A DNA stretch of 5,295 bases, taken from assembly GCA_009693225.1 (NCBI GenBank), contig SHXP01000170.1:1-5295 (forward strand). Reading direction: 5' to 3'. Below the pieces are notes generated by a model, which made no database searches, was not told where the DNA came from, and worked only from the letters and a program-made list of their open reading frames with translations. Origin of the DNA: Limnohabitans sp. (GTDB taxonomy: Bacteria > Pseudomonadota > Gammaproteobacteria > Burkholderiales > Burkholderiaceae_C). Numbering within the stretch: the stretch's first letter is position 1; the number at the start of each line of letters is the position of its first letter. Of this stretch, positions 1 through 4,307 are shown piece by piece. Position numbers and translations under genes: made by a program.

Positions 1-129
1 GCCAGGCTCTTTTTCGCTGTTGACCAGCCTGTCGGTGGTGACATCACCAGCACTCGCACCCAAGGACAGCATGACACTGGTCATGACTATCCCGAATGCA
101 GCACTGAGTCGCCGTACGTTTTTTTTCAT
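1..129 (-). CDS. Probable PQQ-dependent alcohol dehydrogenase (quinoprotein), N-terminal 43 residues only
   Basis: The reading frame starts at the ATG complementary to 127-129 and runs off the left edge of the window. The first 27 residues form a clear Sec signal peptide: a basic n-region (KKNVRR), a hydrophobic core (AAFGIVMTSVMLSLG) and an ASA cleavage site at residues 25-27, so export to the periplasm is predicted. The mature part visible is GDVTTDRLVNSEKEPG. The pattern V-T-x-x-R-L-x-N-x-x-K-E-P-G resembles the start of mature type I/II quinoprotein alcohol dehydrogenases, in which it is followed by NW and a YGR-type motif. Those enzymes oxidise alcohols with PQQ and calcium or a lanthanide, passing electrons to cytochrome c. 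The start is supported by AGGGGA 7 nt upstream. The signal peptide is directly visible. The family call rests on about 15 residues and is a recognition-based inference. The gene is transcribed divergently from the rib operon. Confidence 0.62.
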   Translation of the reverse strand, partial: MKKNVRRLSAAFGIVMTSVMLSLGASAGDVTTDRLVNSEKEPG

Positions 130-136
130 TCGTCTT

Positions 137-142
137 TCCCCT
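137..142 (-). promoter_or_regulatory. Ribosome binding site of the divergent dehydrogenase gene
   Basis: On the - strand the sequence AGGGGA lies 7 nt before the ATG at 129-127. It is a good though imperfect Shine-Dalgarno match at normal spacing, and it supports this start and the signal peptide that follows. Confidence 0.55.
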
Positions 143-153
143 GAAAAAACTTA

Positions 154-189
154 CTTGCACACAGATTGTAGTCTCTTGCAGAATTTGCA
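154..189. repeat. TTGCA direct repeats around the divergent -10 box
   Basis: CTTGCA occurs at 154-159 and again at 175-180, followed by TTTGCA at 184-189. The first two copies are 21 bp apart, two helical turns, and flank the candidate -10 box. The middle copy overlaps the left arm of the inverted repeat at 177-184. The units are short, so chance occurrence in this AT-rich sequence is possible. Confidence 0.25.
165..170 (-). promoter_or_regulatory. Candidate -10 box for the divergent dehydrogenase gene
   Basis: On the - strand 170-165 reads TACAAT, five of six matches to the sigma-70 -10 consensus, placing a transcription start near 158 and a leader of about 29 nt. At 16-18 bp upstream there is no good -35 box (TTTTGC or CTTTTG). 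A weak -35 overlapped by repeats is typical of activator-dependent promoters, which would suit an inducible alcohol dehydrogenase. This is inference from one hexamer. Confidence 0.35.
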
Positions 190-209
190 AAAGGCAAAGA
201 GATTCTGCA
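177..209. repeat. Perfect 8-bp inverted repeat upstream of the dehydrogenase promoter
   Basis: TGCAGAAT at 177-184 is the exact reverse complement of ATTCTGCA at 202-209, with a 17-bp spacer. The arms are 25 bp apart start to start. Relative to the predicted - strand start near 158 the dyad covers about -19 to -51, over the missing -35 region. This position suits a dimeric activator or repressor. The spacer is too long for a terminator and there is no T-run after it. Confidence 0.4.
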
Positions 210-225
210 TTCCGAATTACAAAAA

Positions 226-252
226 ATGATCAGGGGTTGTCCCTAGGATGAT
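226..252. other. Small GC-rich palindromic element in the AT-rich divergent region
   Basis: AGGG (232-235) can pair with CCCT (241-244) across a 5-nt loop. The right arm runs into the palindrome CCTAGG (242-247), and the whole element is bracketed by direct repeats ATGAT at 226-230 and 248-252. It is a GC-rich island in otherwise AT-rich sequence, about 70-90 bp upstream of the predicted dehydrogenase start, where an upstream activator site could lie. The stem is only 4 bp, too weak to call a terminator. Confidence 0.2.
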
Positions 253-293
253 TGTCTTTTAGGCAGTTGTTAGTAAATACCAAAATAAACCCA

Positions 294-322
294 TTCAGAT
301 CACTGATACACGCGATTAAAAG
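294..322 (+). promoter_or_regulatory. Weak candidate sigma-70 promoter for the rib operon
   Basis: TTCAGA at 294-299 and TAAAAG at 317-322 each match four of six consensus positions with a 17-bp spacer. They predict a start near 329, just upstream of the Shine-Dalgarno at 343-347. No better pair was found between 245 and 416. Low confidence. Confidence 0.2.
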
Positions 323-342
323 AATGTATTTCGAAAAACTTT

Positions 343-347
343 GAGGA
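343..347 (+). promoter_or_regulatory. Strong Shine-Dalgarno GAGGA before an ATG that is out of frame with ribD
   Basis: GAGGA lies 7 nt before the ATG at 355-357, a textbook ribosome binding site. That ATG is not in the ribD frame; the reading frame it opens runs to 600, overlapping ribD. No equivalent site precedes the ATG at 417, which by protein homology is the ribD start. See findings for the explanations considered. Confidence 0.45.
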
Positions 348-354
348 CCATTGT

Positions 355-600
355 ATGCATAATAAAAGAAAAAGCAAAGGATTCCGCTTGCCGGCGCTGT
401 CACTCATAATGCATTCATGGCCTTTTCCTCCAACGACATTGTGCAAATGCATCAGGCGATGGCGCTGGCCTCACAGGCCATGTTCATCACATCGCCGAAC
501 CCCCGTGTCGGCTGTGTCATCGCAACGGCCGGCGGCGAAATACTGGGTCAGGGGCACACACAGGCAGCCGGCCAGGCGCACGCCGAGATCATGGCCTTGA
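355..600 (+). other. SD-led 81-codon reading frame overlapping the start of ribD, doubtful gene
   Basis: This frame opens at an ATG with a good ribosome binding site (GAGGA at 343-347). The first 20 or so codons (MHNKRKSKGFRLPALSLIMHSW) precede ribD; the remaining 60 overlap ribD in another frame and have the Arg/Trp/Pro/Cys-rich composition of an out-of-frame shadow. I recognise no family. It may be a non-conserved leader peptide that loads ribosomes onto the ribD message, a chance frame, or the displaced 5' end of ribD itself after a one-base loss in the A-run at 369-373. The full 81 residues are unlikely to be a functional protein. Confidence 0.15.
405..410 (+). promoter_or_regulatory. -10-like hexamer 6 nt before the ribD start
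   Basis: CATAAT matches the -10 consensus at five of six positions and ends 6 nt before the ATG at 417. That would place a transcription start at or within a base or two of the start codon. No -35 box stands at proper spacing (381-387 reads ATTCCGC), so this is weak support for a leaderless ribD message. Confidence 0.15.
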
Positions 601-1520
601 ACTATGCGCTTTCCCGGGGTCGTGAAGTCTCAGGGGCGACAGCCTATGTCACGCTAGAGCCTTGTGCCCATCAGGGTCGCACCGGTCCGTGCTGCGACGC
701 TTTGGTGAAGGCCGGCATAGGGCGCGTCTTTGCCAGTGTGCAAGACCCGAACCCGCAAGTAGCCGGCCAGGGGCTGGCCCGGCTGCAAGCTGCCGGTATT
801 GAAGTGCAAACCGGTTTGCTTGAAGACGAAGCGCGTGAAATGAACATCGGGTTTTTCAAGCGCATGCAACACGGCACGCCCTGGCTGCGCTTGAAAACCG
901 CGCAATCCTTAGACGGTCAGACCGCCTTGAACAATGGCGCTAGCCAATGGATCACCTCGCAAGCCGCGCGTGACGACGGCCACCGCTGGCGGGCCCGCGC
1001 CTGCGCGGTTCTCAGCGGTATCGGCACGGTGTTGCAGGACGATCCCTTGTTGAATGTGCGTGCGGTGGATACGCCGCGCCAGCCGGATTTGCTGCTCATT
1101 GATTCACGCCTGCAAACACCCTTGAACGCCAGACTCTGGCAGGAAAAACGGCGTGTCGTGGTTTTTCACGCTTTGCGTGATGTCGACAGGGAAACGGCGT
1201 TGACAGCGCAAGGCGCCGCTTTGGTCTGCCTGCCCGGCCCGGGCGACAAAGTCGATTTGCACGCCATGGTGCAACACCTGGGGCAACTCAACTACAACGA
1301 AGTGCATGTGGAAGCCGGCCACAAACTCAACGGTTCATTGCTGAATGCCGGTTTGATCGACGAATTGCTGGTCTATCTGGCACCGCTCTTGACAGGCCCG
1401 GGCCACAGCATGGCAGCCTTGCCCCAGCTGACAGATTTGACAGATGCGCAGGCCTGGCAGTTCAGCCAAAGCAGTCAAATCGGCGCTGATTTGCGACTGT
1501 TGCTCAGACGCACCTGCTGA
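417..1520 (+). CDS. ribD: Bifunctional diaminohydroxyphosphoribosylaminopyrimidine deaminase / 5-amino-6-(5-phosphoribosylamino)uracil reductase
   Basis: RibD performs the second and third steps after GTP cyclohydrolase II: deamination of the pyrimidine ring, then NADPH-dependent reduction of the ribose to ribityl, in the cytoplasm. The 367-residue length equals that of E. coli RibD. The N-terminal cytidine-deaminase-like domain (about 1-145) shows PNPRVGCVI at 27-35, the catalytic HAE at 55-57, and EPC...RTGPCC at 81-93. H55, C83 and C92 are the expected zinc ligands and E57 the proton shuttle. The C-terminal reductase domain (about 150-367) has SLDG at 164-167, SQWIT at 176-180 and VEAG at 308-311, followed by GLIDELLVYLAPLL. 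All key residues are present. The ATG at 417 is chosen because the alignable RibD sequence begins right after it and no other ATG, GTG or TTG lies in frame between the stop at 363 and 417. It has no visible Shine-Dalgarno. First gene of the operon; ribE follows after 17 nt. Confidence 0.96.
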   Translation: MAFSSNDIVQMHQAMALASQAMFITSPNPRVGCVIATAGGEILGQGHTQAAGQAHAEIMALNYALSRGREVSGATAYVTLEPCAHQGRTGPCCDALVKAGIGRVFASVQDPNPQVAGQGLARLQAAGIEVQTGLLEDEAREMNIGFFKRMQHGTPWLRLKTAQSLDGQTALNNGASQWITSQAARDDGHRWRARACAVLSGIGTVLQDDPLLNVRAVDTPRQPDLLLIDSRLQTPLNARLWQEKRRVVVFHALRDVDRETALTAQGAALVCLPGPGDKVDLHAMVQHLGQLNYNEVHVEAGHKLNGSLLNAGLIDELLVYLAPLLTGPGHSMAALPQLTDLTDAQAWQFSQSSQIGADLRLLLRRTC

Positions 1521-1537
1521 TCTGCGAAAATACCAGA

Positions 1538-2191
1538 ATGTTCACCGGCATCATTACCGGCGTGGGGCGCATCGCCGCTGTTCACGACCTGGGTCGCTCT
1601 TTGGATCATGGCAAGCGCCTTGAGATCAGCACACCTGCGCATTATCTGGATGACGTCGCACTTGGCGACAGTATTGCCCTCAACGGGGCTTGCATGACCG
1701 TCACCGGTTTCGATGCCGGGCAAAACCTGTTCACCATCGATATATCCGCCGAGTCTCTGGACAAAACCGCCTTGATCAATATTGTCGGAACCCCTGTCAA
1801 TCTGGAAAAAGCCCTGCGCGCCAGCGACCGTCTCGGCGGTCATATCGTCTCCGGCCACGTCGATGGCGTCGGTCAGGTGGCGCGGTTTGAACTCACCGGC
1901 GAAAGCTGGTTGCTGCAAGTGCTGGCACCGCCTTCGCTGGCCAGGTACCTGGCTTACAAGGGTTCGATCACGGTCAATGGCGTGAGCCTGACGGTCAACC
2001 GGACAGAAGAGAGCGCTGACGGCTGCATGGTTTTCATCAACCTGATCCCGCACACCATTGACAATACCGCCCTGGGCAGCCTCAAGTCCGGCAGTCCCGT
2101 GAATCTCGAAATCGATACGGTGGCGCGTTATGTCGAGCGCATGCTGCAATTCGACCCGCCCCGACCCACAGATACGAAAACCGACGCATGA
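1538..2191 (+). CDS. ribE: Riboflavin synthase, alpha subunit
   Basis: This enzyme performs the last step of the pathway: two molecules of 6,7-dimethyl-8-ribityllumazine dismutate to riboflavin and the pyrimidine that RibH reuses. It acts as a cytoplasmic homotrimer. The 217 residues contain the expected two lumazine-binding domains. Domain 1 (about 1-97) opens with the invariant MFTGII and has GDSIALNGACMTVT at 43-56. Domain 2 (about 98-200) has GGHIVSGHVDG at 100-110 and the matching KGSITVNGVSLTV at 141-153. The N-terminal MFTG, needed for activity in this family, fixes the start at 1538. The upstream site is poor (only GCGAAAA), so translation may depend on ribD. The last four bases (ATGA) overlap the next start. 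The symbol is ribE in most proteobacteria; the same gene was first called ribC in E. coli. Confidence 0.96.
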   Translation: MFTGIITGVGRIAAVHDLGRSLDHGKRLEISTPAHYLDDVALGDSIALNGACMTVTGFDAGQNLFTIDISAESLDKTALINIVGTPVNLEKALRASDRLGGHIVSGHVDGVGQVARFELTGESWLLQVLAPPSLARYLAYKGSITVNGVSLTVNRTEESADGCMVFINLIPHTIDNTALGSLKSGSPVNLEIDTVARYVERMLQFDPPRPTDTKTDA

Positions 2192-3309
2192 GCAAACCTC
2201 TGCCATCCGCAGCCATTTCACCGCTGAAAGACATCATTGAAGACATGCGCGCCGGGCGCATGGTGATACTGGTTGACGAAGAAGACCGTGAAAACGAAGG
2301 TGATCTGGTTCTGGCCGCCGACCATGTCACGCCCGAGGCCATCAATTTCATGGCGCGCTACGGACGCGGTCTTATTTGCCTGACGCTCACGCGTGAGCGC
2401 TGCGAACACTTGAACCTGCCGCCGATGGTGGCGCGCAACGGCACGGTGCACAGCACGGCTTTCACCGTCTCCATCGAAGCAGCACAAGGTGTGACCACCG
2501 GTATTTCAGCCGCCGACCGTGCCCGCACGGTGCAAGTCGCCGTCGCGCCCGATGCCAAAGCTGCCGATTTGGTGCAACCGGGTCATATTTTTCCATTGCA
2601 GGCTGTCGACGGGGGCGTGCTGATGCGAGCCGGCCACACCGAAGCCGGTTGCGACCTGGCGGCCATGGCAGGCTGCTCGCCTACGGCTGTGATTTGCGAA
2701 ATCATGAAAGACGACGGCACCATGGCGCGACTGCCCGATCTGATGCAGTTCGCGGTCGAGCACGGTTTGAAAATCGGCACCATCGCGGACTTGATCGAAC
2801 ACCGCAGCAGAACAGAATCGTTGGTACATAAACTCAGCATCCGCTCACTGATGACTGCGCACGGGGCGTTCATAGCGCACGCCTACAAGGATTTGCCCAG
2901 CGACAGCGTGCATATTGCGCTGGTGCGCGGGCAATGGGCCGCCGACAGCGAGGTATTGGCCCGTGTGCATGAACCACTGTCAGTGCTTGATGCGCTGGAA
3001 CCGAATCGCATCATGCACTCCTGGAGCCTGGACGCTGCGCTGTCACGTATCGCATCCGAGGGGGCCGGCGTGGTGGTTCTACTCAATTGCGGCGAAAGCG
3101 GCGAGCAACTGTTGGCCCAGTTTGAAGGCGTTGCACGTTCCGCGCAAGCACCCGAGCGAGGGCGCATGGACTTGCGCACCTACGGCATAGGCGCACAAAT
3201 ACTGCGTGATTGCGGCGTAAACAAAATGCGCCTGATGGGCAACCCCCGTCGCATGCCCAGCATGGCGGGTTACGGACTTGAAATCACCGGCTATCTGGCC
3301 AAGGAATAA
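2188..3309 (+). CDS. ribBA: 3,4-dihydroxy-2-butanone-4-phosphate synthase fused to a degenerate GTP cyclohydrolase II-like domain (RibBX type)
   Basis: The 373 residues divide into two parts. The N-terminal RibB domain (about 11-208) converts ribulose 5-phosphate to 3,4-dihydroxy-2-butanone 4-phosphate and formate. It is intact: the acidic loop DEEDRENEGD at 30-39, FTVSIEAAQGVTTGISAADR at 92-111, PGHIFPL at 131-137, RAGHTEAGCDL at 147-157, and CE at 170-171. The C-terminal part (about 213-373) aligns with GTP cyclohydrolase II but lacks its chemistry. The zinc-cysteine segment reads RVHEPLSVLD at 259-268 and then IMHSWSLDAAL, without the three cysteines. The QEGRGIGL motif is replaced by NCGESGEQL at 300-308. 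YGIGAQILRDCGV and NPRR at 332-355 still show the ancestry. Cyclohydrolase activity is therefore unlikely. This matches the proteobacterial RibBX variant, often annotated ribBA. The start overlaps the ribE stop (ATGA), indicating coupling; there is no independent Shine-Dalgarno. Confidence 0.94.
   Translation: MSKPLPSAAISPLKDIIEDMRAGRMVILVDEEDRENEGDLVLAADHVTPEAINFMARYGRGLICLTLTRERCEHLNLPPMVARNGTVHSTAFTVSIEAAQGVTTGISAADRARTVQVAVAPDAKAADLVQPGHIFPLQAVDGGVLMRAGHTEAGCDLAAMAGCSPTAVICEIMKDDGTMARLPDLMQFAVEHGLKIGTIADLIEHRSRTESLVHKLSIRSLMTAHGAFIAHAYKDLPSDSVHIALVRGQWAADSEVLARVHEPLSVLDALEPNRIMHSWSLDAALSRIASEGAGVVVLLNCGESGEQLLAQFEGVARSAQAPERGRMDLRTYGIGAQILRDCGVNKMRLMGNPRRMPSMAGYGLEITGYLAKE
3301..3305 (+). 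promoter_or_regulatory. Ribosome binding site of ribH inside the end of ribBA
   Basis: AAGGA at 3301-3305 lies 6 nt before the ribH ATG at 3312 and within the last codons of ribBA. It is the clearest Shine-Dalgarno inside the operon, fitting the need for many RibH subunits per particle. Confidence 0.6.
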
Positions 3310-3311
3310 GC

Positions 3312-3779
3312 ATGCATCAACCTGACCTCAGCGCCACACGCAACGACACGGACGGCAGCGGTTTGCGCATCGGTATTGTGCAGGCCCGCTTCAACCCGGC
3401 CATCACCGGGGCACTGGCCCGGGCCTGTACCGATGAATTGAAAGCCCTGCACGTTGACGCCTCTGACATTGAACACGTGCAAGTCCCCGGGGCTCTCGAA
3501 GTACCCGTCGCCTTGCAGGCCCTGGCGCAATCCGATCAGTTCGATGCGCTGATTGCCCTGGGTTGCATCATCCGCGGCGAAACCTATCACTTCGAACTCG
3601 TGGCCAACGAATCGGGTTCGGCCATCACACAATTGGCACTGGACCATGGTCTCCCGATTGCCAATGCCATCCTGACCACCGAGAATGAAGCGCAGGCGAT
3701 CGCGCGTCAGCACGACAAGGGCCGCGATGCCGCCCGCGTCGCTGTTGAAATGGCTTTATTGATGAAGACCCTGTCATGA
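3312..3779 (+). CDS. ribH: 6,7-dimethyl-8-ribityllumazine synthase (riboflavin synthase beta subunit)
   Basis: RibH condenses 5-amino-6-ribitylamino-uracil with dihydroxybutanone phosphate, the products of RibD (after dephosphorylation) and RibB, to lumazine, the RibE substrate. The 155 residues match the family size. Visible motifs are the substrate-binding F27-N28, VPGALEVP at 58-65, LGCIIRGETYHFELV at 83-97 with the catalytic histidine H93, ILTTENEAQA at 120-129 and KGRDAA at 136-141. R132 is the likely phosphate-binding arginine. The loop between R132 and KGRDAA is a few residues shorter than in the E. coli protein. The first 17 or so residues (rich in Asp, Thr, Ser) are a poorly conserved lead-in. 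The start is set by AAGGA at 3301-3305; the gap to ribBA is 2 nt and the stop overlaps the nusB start. Confidence 0.96.
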   Translation: MHQPDLSATRNDTDGSGLRIGIVQARFNPAITGALARACTDELKALHVDASDIEHVQVPGALEVPVALQALAQSDQFDALIALGCIIRGETYHFELVANESGSAITQLALDHGLPIANAILTTENEAQAIARQHDKGRDAARVAVEMALLMKTLS

Positions 3780-4303
3780 CTGATACGCCTGTTCCAGTCG
3801 CCAATGCCGCCAAACCGGGCAAACCGCCCGACATGCGACGTGCCAGCGCACGCGCCGCCCGCACCCGGGCCCGGGGTTTTGCTGTGCAGGCGCTCTACCA
3901 GGTGCTGGTCGGTCGCAACCCGCCCGACGACGTGGACAGTTTCACGCGTGAACTCAGCGGTTTTCACAAAGCTGACAGCGCGCATTTCGGTGCACTTTTG
4001 TACGGTTGCTCGGCCCAAGCCGAGGCGCTGGACGCGCACATCCTGCCTTTGCTGGACCGTAAGCTGGCAGAAATTTCGCCGGTTGAACACGCGGTTCTCT
4101 GGATCGGGGCCTACGAGATGCAGCATTGCATCGATATCCCCTGGCGCGTCGTCATCAATGAATGCATTGAACTGGCCAAGGAATTCGGTGGCACCGACGG
4201 TCACAAATATGTGAACGCCGTGCTCAATGGTCTGGCACCTGCATTGCGTCCGCTCGAAGTCGCTGCGGACAAAACCCTTTCACCCGCCAGTGGTGCCGAC
4301 TGA
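3776..4303 (+). CDS. nusB: Transcription antitermination factor NusB
   Basis: NusB pairs with NusE (ribosomal protein S10) on boxA RNA to prevent premature termination in rRNA operons. The all-helical core is clear: ARGFAVQALYQVLVG at 32-46, with basic residues that bind boxA RNA just before it; EISPVEHAVLWIGAYEM at 99-115; and PWRVVINECIELAKEFGGTDGHKYVNAVLNG at 122-152, the signature of the family. The protein has 175 residues against 139 in E. coli. The excess is an N-terminal tail of about 27 residues rich in Pro, Ala, Arg and Lys, and a short C-terminal tail after residue 160. The ATG at 3776 overlaps the ribH stop in ATGA. A later start at Met20 (3833) would remove most of the tail, but the stop-start overlap favours 3776. 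Placement behind ribH is common in proteobacteria. Confidence 0.94.
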   Translation: MTDTPVPVANAAKPGKPPDMRRASARAARTRARGFAVQALYQVLVGRNPPDDVDSFTRELSGFHKADSAHFGALLYGCSAQAEALDAHILPLLDRKLAEISPVEHAVLWIGAYEMQHCIDIPWRVVINECIELAKEFGGTDGHKYVNAVLNGLAPALRPLEVAADKTLSPASGAD

Positions 4304-4307
4304 AGCC

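Noticed and set aside
177..209. Inverted repeat considered as an insertion-sequence end or attachment site
   Set aside because: No transposase, integrase, target duplication or tRNA is present, and the position suits a regulatory site better.
20..229. 69-codon open frame on the + strand at the left end
   Set aside because: Its first half is the antisense of the dehydrogenase signal peptide and its second half covers the predicted promoter; no ribosome binding site and no recognisable family.
232..244. AGGG-CCCT hairpin considered as a terminator for a gene to the left or right
   Set aside because: The stem is 4 bp with no T-run, and both flanking genes point away from this region, so no transcript is expected to end here.
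1475..2221. 248-codon open frame on the - strand opposite ribE
   Set aside because: It lies entirely antisense to an unmistakable riboflavin synthase gene, shows no recognisable domain, and long antisense frames are expected opposite GC-rich genes with strong codon bias.
3776..3835. Extended NusB N-terminus considered as a mis-annotated start
   Set aside because: Met20 is a possible alternative, but the ATGA overlap with ribH mirrors the ribE-ribBA junction and favours the upstream start.
3707..4204. 165-codon open frame on the - strand opposite nusB
   Set aside because: Antisense shadow of a well-conserved gene; no domain or ribosome binding site supports it.
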